Source of the DNA: Vibrio ichthyoenteri ATCC 700023
GTDB lineage: Bacteria > Pseudomonadota > Gammaproteobacteria > Enterobacterales > Vibrionaceae
Assembly: GCF_000222605.1 (NCBI RefSeq)
Contig: NZ_AFWF01000303.1
Span: 1-43,318, forward strand
Direction of reading: 5' to 3'
Length of the DNA: 43,318 bases
In this document: positions 36,722 through 43,318 of the stretch, piece after piece
Layout: every line of letters starts with the position of its first letter
How positions within the stretch are numbered: the stretch's first letter is position 1
Notes under the pieces: model-generated
The model's input: the letters and a program-made list of their open reading frames with translations, nothing else
Told to the model about the DNA's origin: nothing
Database searches by the model: none
Program-made: the position numbers and the translations under genes

Positions 36722-37775
36722 AAGACTCACCTTGAATGAGGTTGATATGACAGCGCGAGACAGGTTCAAACGTATAACCAAGCGCTGATAATTCGACACT
36801 GTTTAAACGTGTGCCGTTTTTGTCTATTTCAAAATAAAGTGGCTGATTAGGCATTCGCATGTAACTGACAATCTGATAACCCGTTAAATCGACTTTGGTT
36901 ATATCGATAGATTTTTCGACGTTGTCAGCAGAAGCGACTTGCTGCACTTGTGGCTCTGGCGAAACTAATTCCGTAATCGCAAATGAAGCGATAGCGCCAG
37001 CCGCGAACATGGCAATGCGTGAATACTTGCGGAAATGAATTTTCGTAATACGCATAATATTCCTTAATGTATAAGGGACGGTATATCGACCATGCGTATA
37101 CCATGATGGAAGAACAGTATAAGTACCGCAGTCATAATGGTCTGAAAACGCTTGTTTAGTGTCGTAAGTGGCGTAAAGGTCTGTACCAAGCAAATGCCAT
37201 TTATCAACCGTAAGGGATTGAGCGCTATCACCATATTTCACAATACCGATATGCAGCTTTGGTAATGGCAGCCTTAATTGACCGAGAGAAACAACCCTAA
37301 TCAAAGTCGATATAATGGGGATTTGCATTCTATCGAGACGACGACAAAACACTGTGTGCTCAGCCAGTGCGAGACGAGCTTGTTTATCGACAATTGAAAT
37401 GTCCTGCACGATAAAGATAATGTCCCATCCAAGTTTACGAGCATGGAGAAACCAGTTGATAACGTCCTGCCTGCTTTTGTCGTTCCAAGTGCGTGAGTTA
37501 AACCATGTACCGCATTCGTCGAGCACCAAGAGCCCATTTTTACGTTCATCATAAGAAGTATTACCTTTTCCTAATGCCTCTAAATCCTTAATCGTTGGCT
37601 TATCAGGCACTCGATACAGGCGCGTATTTTTCTTGTTACGCCCAAGCATGAAATGAAGCTTGATATCGAGGTTAGTAGCCACAGGAACGCCCCGAAAAAA
37701 TGCATCTCGGATACGACCAACCGAAATGAGCGATTTGCCAGCGCCTAACTTTCCCGTTACGAAATAAACAGCCAT
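36696..37775 (-). CDS. zot: Zot-like phage assembly ATPase (pI)
   Basis: 359 residues. The Walker A GKLGAGKS at 8-15 follows VYFVT; LLVLDECGTWFNSRTWND is the Walker B-like block; FLHARKLGWDIIFIVQDISIVDKQAR is typical of Zot/pI. One membrane span is at about 255-272 (RIAMFAAGAIASFAITELV), and a short periplasmic C terminus contains two Cys (SRCHINL and VFCKS). It energises assembly and extrusion of the phage. Its start codon overlaps the pVI-like stop (TAATG). The name Zot comes from the CTX homologue; enterotoxin activity is not implied. Confidence 0.95.
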   Translation of the reverse strand: MAVYFVTGKLGAGKSLISVGRIRDAFFRGVPVATNLDIKLHFMLGRNKKNTRLYRVPDKPTIKDLEALGKGNTSYDERKNGLLVLDECGTWFNSRTWNDKSRQDVINWFLHARKLGWDIIFIVQDISIVDKQARLALAEHTVFCRRLDRMQIPIISTLIRVVSLGQLRLPLPKLHIGIVKYGDSAQSLTVDKWHLLGTDLYATYDTKQAFSDHYDCGTYTVLPSWYTHGRYTVPYTLRNIMRITKIHFRKYSRIAMFAAGAIASFAITELVSPEPQVQQVASADNVEKSIDITKVDLTGYQIVSYMRMPNQPLYFEIDKNGTRLNSVELSALGYTFEPVSRCHINLIQGESYEQVFCKS

Positions 37776-38146
37776 TAGCCTGAAATCTTAGTAATTGCGT
37801 AAAATTGCCATTGCCAAACCCAGCGAATAATACGGGCTGAAAAAATAGCACTCAAACAAGGAACAGCATTAGATGGCACGAAATAAGAAAACCCCTGACT
37901 TAAACCAGGAGGGGACACATAAGATAAACCCTCGATAATTAAAGTTATGCCAAGCGCTATCGAAGCCGCGAGCGCAATTATCATCGTGAGAACAGTTAAA
38001 TTAATTGCTAGACCACGACTTAAACGAACCGCAAACCATGCAAGAACCGTCGAGGCCAACTGACCAAGAAACAAGGCAATCGCTGGTATTTTTAGAGCAT
38101 TGCCAATCGATGAAATAATAGGTAATAACACTACTGGAACAGCCAT
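37775..38146 (-). CDS. pVI-like minor coat protein
   Basis: 123 residues, mostly hydrophobic with three spans (about 2-30, 45-70 with LTVLTMIIALAASIALGITLII, and a C-terminal amphipathic part with ARIIRWVWQWQFYAITKI). In filamentous phage, gene VI lies between gene III and gene I and encodes such a protein that caps the end of the particle. The same order holds here. Close matches are expected among DUF5455/DUF2523-type Vibrio phage proteins, unverified. Confidence 0.75.
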   Translation of the reverse strand: MAVPVVLLPIISSIGNALKIPAIALFLGQLASTVLAWFAVRLSRGLAINLTVLTMIIALAASIALGITLIIEGLSYVSPPGLSQGFSYFVPSNAVPCLSAIFSARIIRWVWQWQFYAITKISG

Positions 38147-38148
38147 AA

Positions 38149-39636
38149 TTAGCGCCTATTCAGATAAGGGACAGTGCCAGAGACTGGCGTTACACCGTTA
38201 AGTAAAATGTCTATCAAAGTCCAAAGGGTATAGATATACATAAGGAAAGAAGCGATAGCCTTAAACTTAACGGAAAATTCACAACCAAAATCAATTGAAC
38301 CACCAAATGGACTAGGCAATGAGAAAGAAGTGCAATCACCAATATCAGGCAAAGCACGAATAGCCAAATCAGCCGCGCTATCCATATACCCCTTAATCGG
38401 TGAAAGCCTTGATTCATCTAAATATGAATTAGCCGCTTGAGTGATTTCAGCCTCAACAACAGCAAAGCTGCTATTAACGGAATCATTGATTTGGTCTGTA
38501 GTCGTCTTAACAAGCGTTGAATTCATGCCCGAAGCACCCTCACAACTTAAAGGGTCTGTATTAGGGTCACAGGGACGAGTCTCATTTAATTTGCTAATAA
38601 TGGCTCTAGTATCTGCACTAGCGCTATCGGTTTGACTGTTGATAGCACCGACAATACTAGAATCACCTGCCATAATCGCACCCGTCTGTTGGAGTAATAA
38701 TTGTTTTTCAGCCTCGTGAATATCAAAATCTTGCTTCATTTGCTTATCAATAGTGACGCCGATTTCATTATTAATTTTACTCAACTGACTGAGCTTATTA
38801 TTAACATCAGAAAAACCCGTGTTTAAATCAGTATTCAGAGCGGTAGCCGCAGCGTTATGATCTCGGTTCATATTTTGAATTGCTTCCAATACCGCAGTAT
38901 CAGTCGTTTCCTCTGGAATAACGTCATCAGGCTCAGGCTTATCGAAACCTGGCGGCTTAGGATTTGACGTGTCAGGATTGTCGGGATTAAAACCACCACT
39001 TGGTGGGGTCACTGGCTTAGTTGGGTCAAGGTCTGCTAAGCACTCAGGCCAATGAGCAGAACCAATAACACAATCAGCAGCCATAACACATTTAAGGTCT
39101 AAAAAAGGATCTATGAGGTCGTTACCGTTATTACACTCAGCAACAAAAGTACCACCCTGAACATGACACTCATTATCAGCATCTATAATTTGGTCAATGG
39201 TAGATTGACGGTCGCAGAAAGGGATATTTTCACATAGGCCAGTATCAGGATTTAAAACAGTATCACCCTCACAAACAACAGGTTCTTCACAAACACCATT
39301 AACCATTTGTTGACCAGCCGGACAACTTGAGACGTAAACCATGCCACCAATGACGGCCTGTTTAGCCTTATTGCCGTCAACATATCGAGCGCCTATACGA
39401 TAATCACCATAAGTCATATTTAAGACCGCCCCCTTGCGAGAACCGAAACGAACAAAGGTCTTACCGTTACAATAATTTTTAAAAACGTTGTCATCCATCG
39501 TAAGACCAACGCTAAGAGCGCAACCCTCAATGAAATAATTAGAATCCAAAGAAGTAATCTGAACAATGGCCGACTGAGCACTAAACGAAGCACCGAGAGA
39601 TGCAAGTAATAAAACGATGATTTGTTTAATGTTCAT
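38149..39636 (-). CDS. pIII-like adsorption and minor coat protein
   Basis: 495 residues. Signal peptide MNIKQIIVLLLASLGASFSA, then a Cys-rich N-terminal region (ten or more Cys, such as CPAGQQMVNGVCEEP, VVCEGDTVLN, CNNGNDLIDP) that probably binds the host receptor. A Pro-rich linker (about 207-240, PVTPPSGGFNPDNPD) is next, a long polar helical section (AILAAIQ-like QNMNRDHNAAATALNTDLN) and a C-terminal membrane anchor (ASFLMYIYTLWTLIDILL). This is the domain order of gene III proteins. It is placed between pVIII and pVI-like genes. Confidence 0.85.
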   Translation of the reverse strand: MNIKQIIVLLLASLGASFSAQSAIVQITSLDSNYFIEGCALSVGLTMDDNVFKNYCNGKTFVRFGSRKGAVLNMTYGDYRIGARYVDGNKAKQAVIGGMVYVSSCPAGQQMVNGVCEEPVVCEGDTVLNPDTGLCENIPFCDRQSTIDQIIDADNECHVQGGTFVAECNNGNDLIDPFLDLKCVMAADCVIGSAHWPECLADLDPTKPVTPPSGGFNPDNPDTSNPKPPGFDKPEPDDVIPEETTDTAVLEAIQNMNRDHNAAATALNTDLNTGFSDVNNKLSQLSKINNEIGVTIDKQMKQDFDIHEAEKQLLLQQTGAIMAGDSSIVGAINSQTDSASADTRAIISKLNETRPCDPNTDPLSCEGASGMNSTLVKTTTDQINDSVNSSFAVVEAEITQAANSYLDESRLSPIKGYMDSAADLAIRALPDIGDCTSFSLPSPFGGSIDFGCEFSVKFKAIASFLMYIYTLWTLIDILLNGVTPVSGTVPYLNRR

Positions 39637-39651
39637 TTGTTCACCTAAAAT

Positions 39652-39683
39652 TTAAAGAAAGTAGGGCAGCAACGCCGCCCCAC
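39652..39683 (-). terminator. terminator after the major coat gene
   Basis: On the minus strand GTGGGGCGGC-GTT-GCTGCCCTAC (ten pairs, two G-T) is followed by TTTCTTTAAA. A strong terminator after gene VIII is a standard filamentous phage feature that lets the major coat protein be made in excess. Confidence 0.75.
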
Positions 39684-39696
39684 TGATAAAAAAAAG

Positions 39697-39918
39697 TTAG
39701 CTTGCTTTGTTTGCAGCTTTCTTGAATAGTTTCATACCGATAAAACCAACCGTTAGAAGTGTTACGATAGGCCATGCAGCGGCGATAACGTCAGTTGCGA
39801 ACGTGCTAACCGCTGTAAAAGCCGCTTCCGCTTCCGCTGGTAGAGCAGCAGAGGCAGTTGCAGAGCCAAGTAGAGCGCCAACAATAAGAGTTGCTTTAGT
39901 TACGTTTTGTACTTTCAT
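39697..39918 (-). CDS. major coat protein pVIII
   Basis: 73 residues. Signal peptide MKVQNVTKATLIVGALLGSA, cleaved near ASA-ALPAEAEAAF; the mature protein of about 48 residues has an acidic amphipathic start, a membrane-like middle (AAAWPIVTLLTVGFIGMKLF) and a basic end (KKAANKAS). This is the classic pVIII plan. AGGAG precedes the ATG. A strong terminator follows. Confidence 0.95.
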   Translation of the reverse strand: MKVQNVTKATLIVGALLGSATASAALPAEAEAAFTAVSTFATDVIAAAWPIVTLLTVGFIGMKLFKKAANKAS

Positions 39919-39944
39919 GGTTAATTCTCCTTTTTAGAAAACCA

Positions 39945-40061
39945 TTAGTTAGAGGTGGATACCTCAATTGCTTGTTTAAAAATCAAAAATTGTTTACCGA
40001 TTACATAACCGAGGACAAGCGATGAACCAAATGACCCAACCATAAATTCGATGGATAACAT
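39945..40061 (-). CDS. small hydrophobic phage protein (pVII/pIX-sized), 38 aa
   Basis: GGAGGG lies about 8 nt before ATG 40061. MLSIEFMVGSFGSSLVLGYV is one membrane span (about 6-24), then a charged end (GKQFLIFKQAIEVSTSN). It begins within the stop codon of the preceding small gene (TAATG). Located just before pVIII, as gene IX is in coliphages. Function by position. Confidence 0.7.
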   Translation of the reverse strand: MLSIEFMVGSFGSSLVLGYVIGKQFLIFKQAIEVSTSN

Positions 40062-40180
40062 TAGCGTTGCCCTCCAATAAACCAACCGATACCAAGAATA
40101 ACCACGCAAAGCGCGATAAAGACCATAAGCTGGAAATTTTCGAGCAGTGCGATTAGCTGATTAAATTGAATATCAGTCAT
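40061..40180 (-). CDS. small hydrophobic phage protein (pVII/pIX-sized), 39 aa
   Basis: MTDIQFNQLIALLENFQLMV starts a 39-residue protein with one span (about 19-34, LMVFIALCVVILGIGWFI). The TAA overlaps the ATG of the next small gene. Together these two genes lie between the ssDNA-binding protein and pVIII, the place of genes VII and IX. They would start particle assembly at one tip. Confidence 0.72.
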   Translation of the reverse strand: MTDIQFNQLIALLENFQLMVFIALCVVILGIGWFIGGQR

Positions 40181-40190
40181 GGCTTAATTC

Positions 40191-40502
40191 TTACTTATTG
40201 CTTTCTGGCAATGCGAACAGGTGGAAGCCAGTCAAAGACACGTGCTTACCTTCGTCATTACCGAAACTGAATGCTTTATATTCCACTTCAAAATTCATGC
40301 GCTTACCGATGAATTGCTTTAGGATTTTACCGCCTTCACCGCCATTCCATAGGTCAGTGCCGATTTTTACTTCAATCGTTGACGTAGGGTTAGTAGTGAT
40401 TAGATTTAGCTTACCAATCTGAATTTGCTGACCAGTTCCACGGTCAGTTTTTGTCTCTTGGATGATGTCGCTATCATCTAAAATCATGCCTTCTAATTTC
40501 AT
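40191..40502 (-). CDS. phage ssDNA-binding protein (pV-like)
   Basis: 103 residues; GAGGA 9 nt before ATG 40502. Beta-rich (MKLEGMILDDSDIIQETKT, QIQIGKLNLITTNPTSTIEVKIG, FIGKRMNFEVEYKAFSFG), consistent with an OB-like fold. It lies between the replication gene and the small coat genes, as gene V does. The function (coating newly made single-strand DNA and switching from replication to assembly) is inferred from place and size. Confidence 0.75.
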   Translation of the reverse strand: MKLEGMILDDSDIIQETKTDRGTGQQIQIGKLNLITTNPTSTIEVKIGTDLWNGGEGGKILKQFIGKRMNFEVEYKAFSFGNDEGKHVSLTGFHLFALPESNK

Positions 40503-40570
40503 TTTTTCGAGTCCTCTATATTTCAGTTTTTTTAAAAGCGGGAGTTATTGACACAAGTCCAAGGGCAATT

Positions 40571-42592
40571 TCAATGCCTATGCCCAACGGGCTGCGCCCA
40601 TTGAGCACAGGCATCGAAATCGCCGAAGAGCAAGAGAGCCTCAAGCTCCTCGTAATATGCGCAAGCGTCCTCATATTCTTGGAATCGCTTCTCACACATG
40701 CGCTCGTATTCTTTCTCTTGTTCCAGAGCGTCAAAGAAGTCCACAACACCTGTCATGATTTGCTCTTGAGCAGCTAGGAACTTCTCTTTGTTTTCCGTTT
40801 GCCAATTGCGGAAGCGAGTGCAAAGAAAAATCTGTTTAAACATTACGCCATTGATGCGACCTTGAGCGGCGTCACCAAAGCGAGTAGGAGAGTATTCGCC
40901 CGAAGCTAATAGTTTTTCGATTGCGTCAGGGGCGTTATATTGAACGCGCACAGGCTGGTCTTTGCGCTTAACAAAAACACCACCCATAGCCGCGCAAAAG
41001 TCTTTCCAATCACCGATATCAGCAGCCTTGCGAATTTTCTCAAGCATGAAATGCTCAGGTTCTGTAAGGTCAGTCAGCACAGCGTCATCCTCTTTGAATT
41101 CTTCTCTAAAACGACGCATTTCGCGCCATACCGTGACCGATGGACCACCGATAAATTGAAATTGACGAATCTGATTAACACGCGCCCAAGAAACAACACG
41201 CTCAGCCGCCTCAATACCACTCAGCGACGAACTTTTGTCCGAGTCGATGTGTTTACCATCTATGTTTTTACTTAGGTACTTAGCCACGTAACCAACCGCG
41301 CTACGTTCAGAATCAATATATTCAGAAGTGAAACGGTGTTTTTTAGCGCCTTTTTCATTTGGTGAATCTTCAAGGGCTAAACGCTTGAATTCAGCCGTGA
41401 CAATGTCACGGTGTTCAGGAAGCATAAACAGCAAATAGTGGTGGTGCGGCGTACCATCTTGATGTGGCTCAACGATGCGCATCCCGTAAAGCTTGATGCC
41501 TTTTTTATCGAGAATCTTGCCAAGCGCTTGCCAAATATCTAATAGGTAGGTGTGAGCTTGTTTAGCTGTAGGCTTGCGAGCATCCAGCCAGTTCTGATTA
41601 ACTTTACCCTTTGAAACCGCGTGAAAGCGACTAGGGGTAGTCGACGTATAGAACGCTGAAACGTGACCATTTTCGCGCGCAATTTCTTCAAAGCCACGCA
41701 AGCGAGTGAACATTTCACCACGGCGGATTTCAGGATTAGAAACCGACTTGTCAGAAAGCTCAGCAATCGTAAACCAGTTATCCATATCATCCGCGTCATA
41801 ACAAACCGTATTTTCTAATGCATTACGGTTTGATTGATTACGCTCACGTTGACGCATAACAGAAAAATCAGAACAGTAAACTTGCTTGTTACGCTGAACA
41901 AGTGCCAAGTCTCGTGCAACCTGTTCAACCGTGTAAGCGCATTTCTTTCTAAGCTGACGGCGAAGAAATACCTCATCACAAACGCGATTAACCAAAGAAA
42001 AGAGCTCACCTTTGTTACTCTTTTCTTTGATTAATTCATCACGGAACGATAGGCCAAGCGAATCAAGTAAACGCATGGCACAAGGGAAGCGCTCGCGCTC
42101 TGGCAAAACGGCAATTTGCTTTTTGAAAGCGAAAGACTTAGCCGCAGCTAATGCCTTAATTTCCTCATCAGACATTGCAGCGCTATGGCTGTTTATCATC
42201 AAGCGGTTATGAGCTGCCTCAAGTTCAATTAAAGCGGCAGCCGAATCTTTCTTGTTTACAATATCTAAATATGATCGCGTCATATGGCGGCTAAAATCAC
42301 CATGACGAAAACAAGCACGGTACAAGTCACCACATACTTTGTTGTTAACCGGCGCGAATGTTTCAGATTTATCAATGACAAGAATTTGATTAGCTAACAT
42401 TTGCGCGTGTTGAGCGCGGCATTTCGCTTTATAGTCAGCAGTAGGAGAAACGTTATTTACATACGTTTGAACGTGGTCAAAAAGATAATCCTTATCATCC
42501 TCAGACCAATAAGAAAGGCGGTTCGGGTCAGAGAACTGAACGAAATCAATTGTTTCGAATTTGCCCGGAGAGACTTCAACTGTACGTAACAT
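40571..42592 (-). CDS. HUH replication initiator of the phage (rolling circle, GPA/pII-like)
   Basis: 673 residues. An HUH motif lies in PHQDGTPHHHYLLFMLPE (His383-385), followed by the catalytic YVAKYLSKN (Tyr435 and Tyr439 around Lys438), the Y-x-x-K-Y pattern of phage gene A/II replication endonucleases. The N-terminal 300 residues are helical and basic and the C terminus is acidic and coiled-coil-like (EQEKEYERMCEKRFQEYEDA). It nicks the double-strand replicative form and starts rolling-circle replication. Start overlaps the preceding stop (TAATG). Confidence 0.9.
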   Translation of the reverse strand: MLRTVEVSPGKFETIDFVQFSDPNRLSYWSEDDKDYLFDHVQTYVNNVSPTADYKAKCRAQHAQMLANQILVIDKSETFAPVNNKVCGDLYRACFRHGDFSRHMTRSYLDIVNKKDSAAALIELEAAHNRLMINSHSAAMSDEEIKALAAAKSFAFKKQIAVLPERERFPCAMRLLDSLGLSFRDELIKEKSNKGELFSLVNRVCDEVFLRRQLRKKCAYTVEQVARDLALVQRNKQVYCSDFSVMRQRERNQSNRNALENTVCYDADDMDNWFTIAELSDKSVSNPEIRRGEMFTRLRGFEEIARENGHVSAFYTSTTPSRFHAVSKGKVNQNWLDARKPTAKQAHTYLLDIWQALGKILDKKGIKLYGMRIVEPHQDGTPHHHYLLFMLPEHRDIVTAEFKRLALEDSPNEKGAKKHRFTSEYIDSERSAVGYVAKYLSKNIDGKHIDSDKSSSLSGIEAAERVVSWARVNQIRQFQFIGGPSVTVWREMRRFREEFKEDDAVLTDLTEPEHFMLEKIRKAADIGDWKDFCAAMGGVFVKRKDQPVRVQYNAPDAIEKLLASGEYSPTRFGDAAQGRINGVMFKQIFLCTRFRNWQTENKEKFLAAQEQIMTGVVDFFDALEQEKEYERMCEKRFQEYEDACAYYEELEALLLFGDFDACAQWAQPVGHRH

Positions 42593-42879
42593 TATTGAGC
42601 CTCCGTAACTAGAGTAGAGAAATGGCGTTTTGGTTGCTCATCAGCACAACCCTTAATGAAATAGTATTCATCGTTGGTAATGACACGGTCATCAAACGAT
42701 GAATCAATTAAAGACTGACAAGCCTCAATGTTATAAAACGAACTAACATCGTCATATGCTCTGAGAGAAATCTCAGAGGAACCAGAATGAAAAATGACAA
42801 TATATAAAACAACACAAGTTACGATACCGACAAAAACGAAAGGAGCCTGCTCATAAAGCTCTTCTTTAAATAAGCTCAT
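42592..42879 (-). CDS. phage membrane protein upstream of the replication gene, 95 aa
   Basis: One hydrophobic span at about 13-32 (PFVFVGIVTCVVLYIVIF) with the rest polar and probably periplasmic, containing two Cys (IEACQS and KGCADE) that could pair. ATG overlaps the preceding stop (ATGA) and its own stop overlaps the replication gene start, so the three genes are translationally linked. Family not recognised. Confidence 0.7.
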   Translation of the reverse strand: MSLFKEELYEQAPFVFVGIVTCVVLYIVIFHSGSSEISLRAYDDVSSFYNIEACQSLIDSSFDDRVITNDEYYFIKGCADEQPKRHFSTLVTEAQ

Positions 42880-43220
42880 TGGTCACACTCCGAATGCTCA
42901 ACATCTAGAACAATTAAAGAGCCGTAACCCAAGAAATCTGCAATCAACTCAACGTGATGAAAATTGAAACTTGAAACCGTTGTACCAGTACCGAACTGGA
43001 TGAAGTAAGAATTGGTCAATTCGTCGTAATGAAACGAAACTTGCGAAATTGTTGTTTCAGCAACAATAACGTGAGAAATGCCACGACCGCGGAAGTTGAA
43101 ACCAAGAGCAACAGAAACGGTATTAGCCGAAGGCTTAGTAAACGATGTGATGTAGCTATGAGGGGAACACTTAGGGCGGAACGTTAGTTTCTTTCCGTCA
43201 TTCTTAATTTCGTAATCCAT
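42876..43220 (-). CDS. first gene of the phage unit visible here, hypothetical, 114 aa
   Basis: From ATG 43220 (AAGG 8 nt upstream; GTG 43229 is also in frame). Beta-rich, with many Ser, Thr and Val (TVSVALGFNFRGRGISHVIV, QVSFHYDELTNSYFIQFGTG); ends HSECDQ. No membrane segment. It lies at the start of the replication module, where Vibrio phages often have small regulators or rstC-like genes. I do not recognise it. Confidence 0.65.
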   Translation of the reverse strand: MDYEIKNDGKKLTFRPKCSPHSYITSFTKPSANTVSVALGFNFRGRGISHVIVAETTISQVSFHYDELTNSYFIQFGTGTTVSSFNFHHVELIADFLGYGSLIVLDVEHSECDQ

Positions 43221-43318
43221 AACAACCACCTTGAACAGTTGAATTGGCTAAGTGGTTCTAAACGAATGTTTCAAGGACAAACGTCCCCGAACCACAAAGC
43301 CAAATTGAGCGCCCGAGA

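Larger units (their letters stand above)
34693..43318. mobile_element. filamentous bacteriophage (Inoviridae), right end outside window
   Basis: Contains a complete inovirus gene set: regulator, secretin (pIV), Zot (pI), pVI-like, pIII-like, pVIII with terminator, two pVII/pIX-sized proteins, ssDNA-binding protein, HUH replication initiator and two further genes. All except the regulator are on the minus strand. The left limit is the dif-like site. The right limit is not seen. At least 8.6 kb, in the size range of Vf33/VfO3K6-type vibriophages. Confidence 0.85.

Noticed and set aside
36696-37775. Zot as an active enterotoxin
   Set aside because: The protein has the assembly ATPase features; toxin activity cannot be inferred from sequence.

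Overview
This window is a large segment of a conjugative plasmid, almost certainly from a Vibrio or close relative, joined at its right end to a nearly complete filamentous bacteriophage. The plasmid assignment rests on an IncFII-type RepA with a coupled leader peptide, two partition/stability systems, a hok/mok/sok addiction locus, a relaxase with its accessory genes and a VirB/VirD4 type IV secretion system. The Vibrio assignment is an inference from the phage family (a DUF3653-type regulator, Zot, and a XerCD site whose right arm is nearly identical to Vibrio dif).

Layout. 1-670: 3' end of a DUF4209/HEPN-like gene, then a complete hok/mok/sok type I toxin-antitoxin locus on the minus strand. 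1.2-4.2 kb: ArdC-type antirestriction gene, a large hairpin carrying a DnaA box, a structured repeat (copy A), two unknown genes, a plasmid H-NS and a small exported protein. 4.3-6.5 kb: VirB6, VirB5 and a membrane protein. 6.6-8.3 kb: an stb-like operon (StbA, StbB, small third gene) preceded by 13 GTAC repeats spaced one helical turn apart and a candidate oriT. 8.4-14.1 kb: MOB relaxase with another gene nested in it, MobC, a TrbM-like protein and two OmpA-like envelope proteins. 14.1-18.6 kb: zinc-ribbon protein, HU, topoisomerase III, a possible fertility-inhibition protein and three unknown genes. 18.6-27.9 kb: VirD4, VirB11, B10, B9, B8, B7, B4, B3 and B2, mostly with overlapping stop and start codons. 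28.0-30.9 kb: AT-rich cargo made of a phage-type repressor with a 41-bp palindrome upstream, a polytopic membrane protein and a convergent methyltransferase. 31.0-33.0 kb: the rep region with RNA-type control signals, followed by the likely origin and repeat copy B. 33.2-34.6 kb: ParA, a small partner, and two very small double-membrane-span proteins behind AT-rich palindromes. 34.7-43.3 kb: dif-like site and filamentous phage (regulator, secretin, Zot, pVI-like, pIII-like, pVIII, two pVII/pIX-sized proteins, ssDNA-binding protein, HUH replication protein and two upstream genes).

How it works together. MobC and the relaxase would nick oriT, StbA bound to the adjacent array would balance segregation against transfer, VirD4 would pass the DNA to the VirB channel, and ArdC, H-NS, HU and topoisomerase III would help establishment and DNA management in the recipient. 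RepA, ParA, Stb and Hok/Sok maintain the plasmid. The phage has its own replication and extrusion genes, so the molecule appears able to move both by conjugation and by phage secretion. No VirB1 transglycosylase, XerCD-independent integrase, IS transposase, tRNA, rRNA or CRISPR array was recognised. All functions come from reading motifs and gene order; no database search was possible.
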